A stretch of DNA of 64,000 nt from an uncultured Pelagibacteraceae bacterium (GTDB lineage Bacteria; Pseudomonadota; Alphaproteobacteria; Pelagibacterales; Pelagibacteraceae). The position numbers and the translations under genes are program-made. Below are positions 21,367 to 30,120 of the stretch, one piece after another (position 1 is the first letter of the stretch; every line of letters begins with the position of its first letter). The notes beneath the pieces are model-generated. The model did no database searches and was not told the DNA's origin. It was given only the letters and a program-made list of their open reading frames with translations. The stretch spans positions 20,169-84,168 of the forward strand of contig CACBFJ010000005.1 in the NCBI GenBank assembly GCA_902538495.1, read 5' to 3'.

Positions 21367-22291
21367 AAAAAAAATATTAATTCTTGGATCATCTGGAATG
21401 GTTGGTTCTTCAATTGTTCGAAATATAAATAAAAAAAAATATCAACTTTTAACCCCTAGAAGAAAAGAGCTTAATTTATTTTATAGCGAAAAAGTAATCA
21501 AATATTTTTTAAAAAAAAAACCTGATACAGTGATTTTAGCTGCTGCAAAAGTTGGAGGCATATATGCTAATAGCAATTTTCCAGCAGATTTTATTCATGA
21601 AAACTTAAAAATCCAAAATAATATTATCGAAGCATGTAACCAAATCAAAAATATAAAATTAATATTTTTAGGATCGTCTTGCATATATCCAAGAAATTGC
21701 AAACAACCAATAAAGGAGGAATATTTACTTAATGGATCCCTTGAAAAAACAAACGAACCATATGCAATTGCAAAAATTGCAGGAATAAAAATGATACAAG
21801 CATATAGATCTCAATATAAGAAAAACTATATTGCTTTGATGCCAACAAATATTTATGGACCCAATGATAACTTTGATGAGATGAATAGCCATGTTATTGC
21901 AGGGTTAATTAAAAAAATATCAGATGCTAAGATAAAAAAAAAAAAAACAGTTAAATTGTGGGGGTCTGGAAAACCACTAAGGGATTTCTTATATGTAGAT
22001 GATCTAGCAAAGGCAATAATTTTGCTTATGGAGAGATATAATGGTGAAGGGATAATTAATATAGGTAGTGGAGAAGAAATATCAATAAATAAACTTGCGT
22101 TAAAAATAAAAAAAAAATTAAATTATAATGGAAAAATATTATTTGATAGAAATTTTCCCGACGGTACACCAAGAAAAATTTTAGATATAAATAAAATCAA
22201 AAAGTTCAGATGGCGTCCAACAATTTCTATAGATGAAGGACTAAGTTTGGCAATCAATGATTATAAGAAAAATTTTAGGAATGATGATTGA
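21359..22291 (+). CDS. fcl: GDP-L-fucose synthase
   Basis: ILGSSGMVGSSIVR, AAAKVGGIYANSNFPADFIHENL, SSCIYP, YAIAK; start moved to ATG 21359. Confidence 0.93.
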   Translation: MNKKKILILGSSGMVGSSIVRNINKKKYQLLTPRRKELNLFYSEKVIKYFLKKKPDTVILAAAKVGGIYANSNFPADFIHENLKIQNNIIEACNQIKNIKLIFLGSSCIYPRNCKQPIKEEYLLNGSLEKTNEPYAIAKIAGIKMIQAYRSQYKKNYIALMPTNIYGPNDNFDEMNSHVIAGLIKKISDAKIKKKKTVKLWGSGKPLRDFLYVDDLAKAIILLMERYNGEGIINIGSGEEISINKLALKIKKKLNYNGKILFDRNFPDGTPRKILDINKIKKFRWRPTISIDEGLSLAINDYKKNFRNDD

Positions 22292-23273
22292 TAAAAAATT
22301 AAATTTTCTTCTCACTGGAGGCGCTGGTTATATAGGTAGTCATGTTGCCAATTTACTTTTGGATAAGGGACATGAAGTAACAATTTTAGATAACCTCATA
22401 ACTGGTGACCAAAGATTAATACCTAAGCCTGCCGTATTTGAGAATATAGATATCTCAAATAAGAAAGATTTAAATAAGGTTTTAAAAAAAAACACTTTTG
22501 ATGTTGTTTTACACTTTGCAGGCTTAATAAGAGTAGATGAGTCAGTTTTATATCCAGAAAAATACTTTGAATTTAATTTTACAAAAGCAAAAATTTTTAT
22601 TGATACGTGCATTGAAAATAATTTGAATAATATAGTATTTTCCTCAACAGCCTCAGTTTATGGAAATCCAAATAAAGATAGAGTTTCAGAAAATGACAAT
22701 TTAAACCCTTTAAATCCTTATGCTAAATCTAAGCTAAATTTTGAAAATTATCTTATTGAAAAAAAAAATCAGAATAAAATAAATTATGTTATCTTAAGAT
22801 ATTTTAATGTTGCGGGAGCCGATAAGAAACTTAGAACTGGATTAATTAGTAAAAATTCAACTCATTTAATCAAAATTGCTTGTGAAGTTGCAACCGGTAA
22901 AAAGAAAAAATTAATCATAAATGGCACTGATTACAATACAAAAGATGGAACTCCGATAAGAGACTTTATTCATGTCTCAGATTTATCAGAGATACATTTA
23001 ATTTGTGCTATGGATTTGATAAAAAATGGAAATTCTCAGATTTATAATTGTGGTTATGGTAAAGGTTATTCAGTTAAAGATGTTATTTCAGAAATGAATA
23101 AATTAATACCAAAAAATTTAAATGTAGAAAATGGTCAAAGGAGAAATGGAGACTCCGAAAAGATTGTAGCTAATACACAAAAATTTTGTAAACATTTTAA
23201 TTGGAAACCAAAATTTGACCAGCTCGATTATATTTTAAACACTGCTCTTGAATGGGAAAAAAAATTAAAATAA
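22281..23273 (+). CDS. galE: UDP-glucose 4-epimerase
   Basis: LLTGGAGYIGSHVA, HFAGLIRVDESV, YAKSK, RYFNVAGAD, DGTPIRDFIHVSDL. Confidence 0.92.
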   Translation: MMIDKKLNFLLTGGAGYIGSHVANLLLDKGHEVTILDNLITGDQRLIPKPAVFENIDISNKKDLNKVLKKNTFDVVLHFAGLIRVDESVLYPEKYFEFNFTKAKIFIDTCIENNLNNIVFSSTASVYGNPNKDRVSENDNLNPLNPYAKSKLNFENYLIEKKNQNKINYVILRYFNVAGADKKLRTGLISKNSTHLIKIACEVATGKKKKLIINGTDYNTKDGTPIRDFIHVSDLSEIHLICAMDLIKNGNSQIYNCGYGKGYSVKDVISEMNKLIPKNLNVENGQRRNGDSEKIVANTQKFCKHFNWKPKFDQLDYILNTALEWEKKLK

Positions 23274-23280
23274 TCAAAAA

Positions 23281-23522
23281 TTAATTTATGTACAATAATT
23301 TATCTATTAATGTTTCTGCAAAATAAGAAGGTGAAAATTTAAAAATTTTATGCCAAAAATTGTAAACTTTATTATATATATCTTTAAATCTAAAAAAACA
23401 ACGTTAGTAACAAATAATATTAAATTAACTAAATTAGTTTGGAAACCGTAATTTGGAATTTTTTCTACTTTAAGAAAATATTATCAAAATATCTATTTAA
23501 ACAAAACATAGAAATTATTTAT
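23281..23522 (-). pseudogene. decayed gene fragment (C-terminal remnant)
   Basis: Minus-strand frame reads FFRFKDIYNKVYNFWHKIFKFSPSYFAETLIDKLLYIN*; upstream KKIPNYGFQTNLVNLILFVTNVV continues after a frameshift at a T-run and is preceded by a TAG. Confidence 0.4.
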
Positions 23523-24734
23523 TTATATTAATTTTGTTTTTGATGAAATAAATTGATCAATTTTATTGCATATATATTTAAGCTCTTTTTCTTTCATACC
23601 ATGATGACATCCAATTAAAATACCGTTCTCCATTACATAATTACTTTCAACTTCACAATTTTTTGTTTTTATATATTTTTTACTTTTCATAAGAGGTTGC
23701 TTTAAAATATTTCCAGAAAATATAACTCTAGTTTGAATATTATTCTCCTCTAAAAAAATTTGAAGTTCATTTCTCTTAAAAAATTTATTTGGTTTAATTA
23801 TAAATGGATATGCTAACCAGCAAGTTTTAATATATTTTTCTTGCTTTGGAATTTCTATTAGTTCTTTATATCTTTTTAAGTAACTTGATAATATTTTAAA
23901 ATTTTTATTCCTTTTTAAAAAATTTTTTCTTAATTTCTTTATTTGCTCAATTGCAAATGCAGCTGAAAATTCTGATGGAATAAAATTATATCCAAATTCT
24001 AAAAAAACGTATTTTTTATCATAATTAATTTTTAATTTTTCTTTTTTAAATCTATTTTTAATGCTTTCATTTTCATTATATATTGCTGAAGATCTTCCCC
24101 AAGCTCTTAAAACTTTCGCTTTTTCATAAAATTTTTTATCATTAAAACAAACCATACCACCAAAACCTGCACCTGTAACAATATGTGATGCATAAAAACT
24201 TGTTGTAACAATATCCGAATAATAACCTGTTGTTTTGCCTCTAATTCTATATCCAATGGTATCTGCAGAATCTTCAATTAAAAAAATTTTTTTTTTTTTA
24301 CATAATCTTTTAATTTTGTCCCAGTCAGGAATATTTCCAAGTAGGTTAGGAATAAACATAGCTTTTGTTTTTTTATTTATAGCTTTTTTTATTTGATTTA
24401 AATCAGCAATATATTTGTCTTTTTCTACATCAACAAATTTAGGTATCAAACCAAGTTGATAAATTGGTGCAATTGTGGTTGAAAAAGTAAGTGTTGGTGT
24501 AATTATCTCAGAACCTTTTTTTAAGTTTAATGAAGCTAATGCTAGTAAATTTGCTGAAGATCCAGAATTTACCATCAAGGCAAATTTTTTGCCAAAAATT
24601 TTTGCTACAATATTTTCTAATTTTTTAACATTTTTTCCATCCATTAAACTTAATGGATTTTTTCTTAAAACATTAGTTGCTGCTGCAATTTCATTTTTAC
24701 CATATACTGCTTTTGCATAGAATATTTTTTTCAT
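23523..24734 (-). CDS. DegT/DnrJ/EryC1-fold PLP enzyme, ColD-like sugar 3-dehydrase
   Basis: Aspartate-aminotransferase-fold motifs (NSGSSANLLAL, EDSADTIG); SFYASH has His at the usual Lys position; no Fe-S Cys cluster after AWGR. Confidence 0.82.
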   Translation of the reverse strand: MKKIFYAKAVYGKNEIAAATNVLRKNPLSLMDGKNVKKLENIVAKIFGKKFALMVNSGSSANLLALASLNLKKGSEIITPTLTFSTTIAPIYQLGLIPKFVDVEKDKYIADLNQIKKAINKKTKAMFIPNLLGNIPDWDKIKRLCKKKKIFLIEDSADTIGYRIRGKTTGYYSDIVTTSFYASHIVTGAGFGGMVCFNDKKFYEKAKVLRAWGRSSAIYNENESIKNRFKKEKLKINYDKKYVFLEFGYNFIPSEFSAAFAIEQIKKLRKNFLKRNKNFKILSSYLKRYKELIEIPKQEKYIKTCWLAYPFIIKPNKFFKRNELQIFLEENNIQTRVIFSGNILKQPLMKSKKYIKTKNCEVESNYVMENGILIGCHHGMKEKELKYICNKIDQFISSKTKLI

Positions 24735-25264
24735 AAGTATTTATATTTTTTCAAAAAACTATTTAAACTTAAATTTTTTTTATCTTTACTTGATATAATA
24801 AATTTTTTTTTATTCAATTTTAGATTTAACTTATTGTCAAAAAAATCTATACCCATTTCATCCTTTTCAGACCTCATGGAAGTATTTTTGTATAATACGA
24901 TATTCTCTTTTCCTTTAGCTATAAAGCCATGAGCAAAGCCTGCCGGGACATAAAGCGACATGCCATTTTCAGTAGATAAGGTTTTTTTATAAATCTTTAA
25001 AAAAGTTTTTGAATTATTTCTTAAATCTAAGCAATAGTCAATTATTTCACCTTTTAACACAATTATTAATTTATCTTGTTGATTATTTTTTTGAAAATGA
25101 AGTCCTCTAAGGGTATTTTTTTTTGATAAAGAATAATACTCAAATATAAATTTTTTATTTAAAATTTTTTTTTTAAATATTTCTCTTAAGTAACCTCTAT
25201 TATCAAAAAATTTTTTTGATTTTAAAATAAATAAATCTTTAAATTTAGTTTTAATTTTTTCCAT
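24731..25264 (-). CDS. RmlC-like dTDP-4-keto-6-deoxyhexose 3,5- or 5-epimerase
   Basis: DNRGYLREIF, TLRGLHFQ, VLKGEIIDYCLDLR, VPAGFAHGF. Confidence 0.87.
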   Translation of the reverse strand: MEKIKTKFKDLFILKSKKFFDNRGYLREIFKKKILNKKFIFEYYSLSKKNTLRGLHFQKNNQQDKLIIVLKGEIIDYCLDLRNNSKTFLKIYKKTLSTENGMSLYVPAGFAHGFIAKGKENIVLYKNTSMRSEKDEMGIDFFDNKLNLKLNKKKFIISSKDKKNLSLNSFLKKYKYL

Positions 25265-26111
25265 TTATTATTCTTTCAAAATCTTTTTCTATAAAATTTT
25301 TTTGTTTCCAAAAGGGAAGTTTTTTAATTTTAAAATTAATTATAGTATATCTATTTCTCATTTGTTTTATCTTAATTTTTTTTGATTTTTTTTTATTAAA
25401 TTTGATAATTAAATTTTTTATATTTGAAAAATTTTTTGACTTAATCTGATACGAGTTTGGTTTAATTTTTTTTGTTAAAATTATATTAATTGCTTCTAAA
25501 ATATCATCAACATGAAGAAAGTTTAATCTAAGATTTGAAAAAGATAAAAACACTCTCTTATTCTGGTGGTAATTTTTTTTTATAATTGGTATAATTTTAT
25601 TTCTTTCATCATTATCAGAATAGCTTTCATAAAATTTAAGATTATAAAATGAAATATTTAAATACTTTTTTTTAAAATATTCCAATAATGTCTCAAGTGA
25701 CCTTTTGCTACCTGCATATAAGTTATAAGGAAAAAATTCATTGTTATTATAGTGCTCATGCATAGTACCTATTGTAATAACTTTTTTAACATAAAGTTTA
25801 TTTAGCCCATTTAATAGTATTAATGGAAATTTAATATTTGATTCTATTATTTTTTCTAAGTTTTTATTATCATTTAGTTTTGTATAATGTGTTGCTAAAT
25901 TTATAAAAAAATCAAACTTTATTTTAAATAAATTTTTATTAAATTTATCATCTTCAAAGAAATAGTATTTTATATTATTATGTTTTATTAAATTTTTTCT
26001 ATTTTTTTTTTTATTTCTTAATATTACAAAAAAAAAGTAAAAATTCTTATATTTATCTAGAAAATTTTTTCCAATAAATCCTGTGCCACCTGTTAACAAT
26101 ATTTTTTTCAC
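25251..26111 (-). CDS. NAD(P)-dependent SDR, putative 4-ketoreductase/epimerase
   Basis: LLTGGTGFIGKNF, YAGSK, LRLNFLHVDDILEA. Confidence 0.82.
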   Translation of the reverse strand: MKKILLTGGTGFIGKNFLDKYKNFYFFFVILRNKKKNRKNLIKHNNIKYYFFEDDKFNKNLFKIKFDFFINLATHYTKLNDNKNLEKIIESNIKFPLILLNGLNKLYVKKVITIGTMHEHYNNNEFFPYNLYAGSKRSLETLLEYFKKKYLNISFYNLKFYESYSDNDERNKIIPIIKKNYHQNKRVFLSFSNLRLNFLHVDDILEAINIILTKKIKPNSYQIKSKNFSNIKNLIIKFNKKKSKKIKIKQMRNRYTIINFKIKKLPFWKQKNFIEKDFERIINGKN

Positions 26112-26974
26112 GTTATTAAACTTTGCAAGTATTTACTGTATGGAGAATTCCCATAAAATTTAATTGACTTTTTTAGTTGTATTTTGTTTATCCAATTCTT
26201 TGAAAAAGAGATTTCTTCGAGACATGCTATTTTAAATCCTTGTCTTTTCTCTAGATTGTAAACAAAACTCCCCGCTTCAAATACTCCTTCTGGAGTTCCA
26301 GTATCTAGCCACGCAGCTCCTCTGCCTAATATATGATAATTAAGTTTATTTTTTTTTAGATATATATTTAAAAGATCAATTATTTCAGTTTCATTTCTTT
26401 TTGATTTTATGAGTTTATTTGAAAATTTTGATACAGATTTATCAAAAAAATATAAACCACTTATTGCTAAATCTGATTTAGTTTTTTTAGGTTTTTCTTT
26501 TAAGGATACTATTTTTTTATTTTTCATTACTGCAACACCAAAATCATTTGGATTTTTAACTTTGTAACAAAATATTTTCGCACCCTTAAATTTTTTTTTA
26601 GAAGTTATAAGTAGTTCAGAAAGTCCTTGTCCATAAAAAAAATTATCACCAAGAATTAAAGCAACATTTGAATTTTTAATAAAATCTTTACCAATACTAA
26701 AAGCTTCTGGTATCCCTGATGGTTTGTCTTGAATTTTGTAAGTTAATTTAATACCAAATCTACTACCATTACCTAATAACTTTTTATAAAGATTTATATC
26801 ATCTTTATTAACTATTATTAATATATCAGTAATCTCAGATAACATTAAAATTGATAATGGGTAAAAAATCAAAGGTTTATCGAATATTGGTAATAAATGT
26901 TTATTAACAGATTTTGTCATTGGGTTTAATCTTGAACCAAGCCCTCCAGCTAGAATAATTCCTTTAAACTTCAT
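26108..26974 (-). CDS. rfbA: glucose-1-phosphate thymidylyltransferase
   Basis: GIILAGGLGSRLNPMT, KHLLPIFDKPLIFYPLS, LILGDNFFYG, WLDTGTPEGVFEAGSFV. Confidence 0.93.
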   Translation of the reverse strand: MKFKGIILAGGLGSRLNPMTKSVNKHLLPIFDKPLIFYPLSILMLSEITDILIIVNKDDINLYKKLLGNGSRFGIKLTYKIQDKPSGIPEAFSIGKDFIKNSNVALILGDNFFYGQGLSELLITSKKKFKGAKIFCYKVKNPNDFGVAVMKNKKIVSLKEKPKKTKSDLAISGLYFFDKSVSKFSNKLIKSKRNETEIIDLLNIYLKKNKLNYHILGRGAAWLDTGTPEGVFEAGSFVYNLEKRQGFKIACLEEISFSKNWINKIQLKKSIKFYGNSPYSKYLQSLIT

Positions 26975-27972
26975 AAAGATCCAAGCCTTTTATCTTTATA
27001 TTTCTTTTTAATTTCACTAAGCCAACTTTTATTATTTTTATACCAACTAATTGTTTTTTTAATTCCTTTATTAAAACTATGTTTATTTCTCCATTTATAT
27101 CGTTTTCTAAAACTTGTTGAGTTTAAAGCATACCTCAAATCATGACCTGGGCGATCTTTTACAAAAATTAAATTTTTATTCGAGTATTTTAGTTGTTTTA
27201 ATATAATTTTTGATACCATTAAATTATCTAACCTTATATTACTCCCAATATTAAAAACTTCCTTATTTTGAAAATTTTTTATAATTAAATATATTGCTTC
27301 ACAGGTATCTTCAACATAGATCCATTCTCTTATATTTTTCCCTTTTCCATAAATTGGTATTTTTTTTTTATCAAACGCTCTCAAAATTATTTTGGGTATA
27401 AGCTTTTCTGGAAATTGAAAGGGCCCAAAATTATTTGTAATTCTTAAAATACAAATATTTAAACCATACGTTTCTAAATAGAATTGAGCAATATTTTCAC
27501 TAGATGCTTTTGAGGCTGAATATGGTGAGCTTGTAAAAATTTTTGAATTTTCTTTTGTATTACCTTTTTTTACTGAACCGTAAACTTCATCTGTAGAAAT
27601 ATGAATTATATTTGGTTTTTTTATTTTATTTTTTTTTACTAAATTATTTATTTCATTATAAAAATTTATTGTAGAATTAATATTCCCCAGATAAAAATTT
27701 TTTGGGTTGTCAATAGATCTATCCACATGACTTTCCGCAGCTAAGTGAATAATTGTATTATAATTTTTCAGCAAAATTGGTCTTATCTTTTTTATATTAT
27801 CTATGTTTACTTTGTAGAATTTATATTTAGTTGTTTCTTGTTTAAATTTTTCAGGCGTAGAAACAATTGATTGCTTATCTAAATTTGTTATGGAAAAGTT
27901 TTTTCTATTTAGGTAATTAACTAGGTTTGTTCCAATAAAACCCGATCCTCCTGTTATAAGAATATTTTTCAT
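26971..27972 (-). CDS. rfbB: dTDP-glucose 4,6-dehydratase
   Basis: ITGGSGFIGTNLV, HLAAESHVDRSIDNP, STDEVYGS, YSASK, DRPGHDLRYA. Confidence 0.94.
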   Translation of the reverse strand: MKNILITGGSGFIGTNLVNYLNRKNFSITNLDKQSIVSTPEKFKQETTKYKFYKVNIDNIKKIRPILLKNYNTIIHLAAESHVDRSIDNPKNFYLGNINSTINFYNEINNLVKKNKIKKPNIIHISTDEVYGSVKKGNTKENSKIFTSSPYSASKASSENIAQFYLETYGLNICILRITNNFGPFQFPEKLIPKIILRAFDKKKIPIYGKGKNIREWIYVEDTCEAIYLIIKNFQNKEVFNIGSNIRLDNLMVSKIILKQLKYSNKNLIFVKDRPGHDLRYALNSTSFRKRYKWRNKHSFNKGIKKTISWYKNNKSWLSEIKKKYKDKRLGSL

Positions 27973-28670
27973 TTAAATTTAAGTATATCGATAATAAATT
28001 TTATTGCATAAATTAAATGAAATGATGATTTTTCGTTTCTGTAGTAAGTTTTAATTGGAAATTCTACAATTTTTTTTTTTGCTTTTATCAACTTAATTCT
28101 TAACTGATTATCAAAATTAAAATTATTATCTATTTTTTTTAAATTAATTTTTTTAAGGGCACTCAAATTATAAAGCCAGAAACCGTTATGAGCATCAGTA
28201 AAATTTGTTTTAAATGCCAAGTTGAAGACTCTGGTTAATATCAAATTTCCTAAAATTTTATAGATAGGCATTTTACCAATTAGAGCATTATTCAAGTTTT
28301 TCATTCTAGTACCAGTTACAGCATCAGCATTATTTAATAACATATGTTTATAGAATTTTTCTAGATATCTGCAATCATATTGATTATCCCCATGGACCAT
28401 TAAACTATGTGAGTAACCTTTTTTTATTGCAAAATTTAGACATTTTTTTACATTCCCACCATAACCTAGATTTCTTTTATTAATTTTTAAAATATAACCA
28501 CTATTATTTTTTGGAAAATAATATTTAGTATTGTCAGTAGAACAATCGTCACTTATTAAAATATCAAATTTAATTTTTCTTCTTAGAGTTTTTAGTTTTT
28601 TTAATATTAATCCTAATCTAAATGATGAATTATAAGTTACCACAAATACTAAGATTTTACTTTTTGGCAT
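27969..28670 (-). CDS. glycosyltransferase family 2 (DPMS/DPG-synthase-like)
   Basis: VFVVTYNSSFRL, ILISDDCSTDNT, MVHGDNQYD, TDAHNGFWLY. Confidence 0.87.
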   Translation of the reverse strand: MPKSKILVFVVTYNSSFRLGLILKKLKTLRRKIKFDILISDDCSTDNTKYYFPKNNSGYILKINKRNLGYGGNVKKCLNFAIKKGYSHSLMVHGDNQYDCRYLEKFYKHMLLNNADAVTGTRMKNLNNALIGKMPIYKILGNLILTRVFNLAFKTNFTDAHNGFWLYNLSALKKINLKKIDNNFNFDNQLRIKLIKAKKKIVEFPIKTYYRNEKSSFHLIYAIKFIIDILKFK

Positions 28671-28695
28671 AAATAAGTATTTATACTACTTAATA

Positions 28696-29943
28696 ATGAT
28701 TTTAGCTCAATATAAAAAATTTAAAACTCTTTCAACTAACGAACTCATAATTATATCATATCCATTATTTGTTTTAACTGGATCATTCGCAATTAATTTT
28801 TATTTAATTTTAGTTAGTTTAATTTTTTTAGGCTCTTTAATTTTAAAAAAAATAAAAGTAAAATTCTTAAATCAATTTTGGATTTTTGTGTATTTAATAT
28901 TTATTGTATACAATATATTAAATTCTTTTTTCTCTGTAGATCAATTCAATGCATTTAGGTCGTCAATTGGACAATTTCGGTTTTTGTTTTTCTCGTTTTT
29001 TTTAATGTATTTTATTCAAAATTTTAAAAATTTAGAATTTATATTCAAAGCATGGCTTTTAATAATTATATTTATTTCTTTAGATTTAATTTATCAAAAT
29101 TTTTTCTTATTTAATATTTTTGGTATACCAATTTCTATTTCAGGAAGGCCATCAAGTTTTTTTGAAGAGGAAGTCGTTGCTGGTGCTTTTTTAACTTTCT
29201 TGAGTTTACCTTTATTTTTTTATTTTATGAGTGAATTTAAAAATTTAACAATTGTTAATAAAATAATTTATTTTCTTATATATTTTTTAGTGTTAACAGC
29301 AGTTACATTGACTGGAGAGAGAATAAGTTTGTTAACTTTTTTAGTAATTTCAATAATTATTTTTTATATTTTTTTTACTTTAAAAAAAAATCTGATAATT
29401 TTATCTTCTTTTCTTCTGTTTTTTTTAATAAATTTTAAAAATAATATTATCTTTCAAAACAGAATAATCGATATGCTAAATATAATTAAAGATATTTATC
29501 ATTCTAGTTGGGGTAGGCTGTGGGAATCTAGCTATATGCTTTTTAAGGATAATTTTTTTTTCGGTGTAGGCCTTAAAAATTATCGAGTTGTATGTGATTT
29601 TCAAATTGATCCAAGGCCAGATCATGCTGCACAATTTTGCTCCACACATCCACATAATATTTTATTAGAGATTTTAAGTGAAACAGGATTTGTAGGGTTT
29701 ATTTTATTTTATTTGTTTTTTATAAGTTTAATTTTAAAGCTGAGTAAATATTATCAAAAAAATTTTAAAAAAAATAAATTTTTACTTCTTACTTTTGGTC
29801 ACGTGTTAATTTTAACAAGTTATGTATGGCCTTTAAAAACTGCTGGTAGTTTTTTTACTACCTACAATGGTTCATTTTTTTGGCTAAGCTTAGGTATTGT
29901 ATTATTTTGTTATAAAAATTTAAAAAATAGAAAAATAAATTAA
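28696..29943 (+). CDS. O-antigen ligase/polymerase-like membrane protein
   Basis: Multi-TM; LTGERISLLTFL and STHPHNILLEILSETGFVGF typical of the Wzy_C/O-antigen ligase family. Confidence 0.83.
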   Translation: MILAQYKKFKTLSTNELIIISYPLFVLTGSFAINFYLILVSLIFLGSLILKKIKVKFLNQFWIFVYLIFIVYNILNSFFSVDQFNAFRSSIGQFRFLFFSFFLMYFIQNFKNLEFIFKAWLLIIIFISLDLIYQNFFLFNIFGIPISISGRPSSFFEEEVVAGAFLTFLSLPLFFYFMSEFKNLTIVNKIIYFLIYFLVLTAVTLTGERISLLTFLVISIIIFYIFFTLKKNLIILSSFLLFFLINFKNNIIFQNRIIDMLNIIKDIYHSSWGRLWESSYMLFKDNFFFGVGLKNYRVVCDFQIDPRPDHAAQFCSTHPHNILLEILSETGFVGFILFYLFFISLILKLSKYYQKNFKKNKFLLLTFGHVLILTSYVWPLKTAGSFFTTYNGSFFWLSLGIVLFCYKNLKNRKIN

Positions 29944-29982
29944 TTTTTGTTTACAAATGATGCTTTATATTTTAAAAGACTG

Positions 29983-30100
29983 TGTCTGGTGATTATAGCG
30001 CAAGTGTTATACCCGATCCCATTCCGAACTCGGAAGTCAAGCCTTGCTGCGCCGATGGTACTTCGTCTTAAGATGTGGAAGAGTAGGTCGTTGCCAGGCA
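29983..30100 (+). rRNA. rrf: 5S ribosomal RNA
   Basis: CCCGATCCCATTCCGAACTCGGAAGTCAAGCC core and ATGGTACTTCGTC...GGAAGAGTAGGTCGTTGCCAGGCA; paired termini TGTCTGGTG/TGCCAGGCA. Confidence 0.96.
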
Positions 30101-30120
30101 TAATTTTTTGTTAAATTTTG

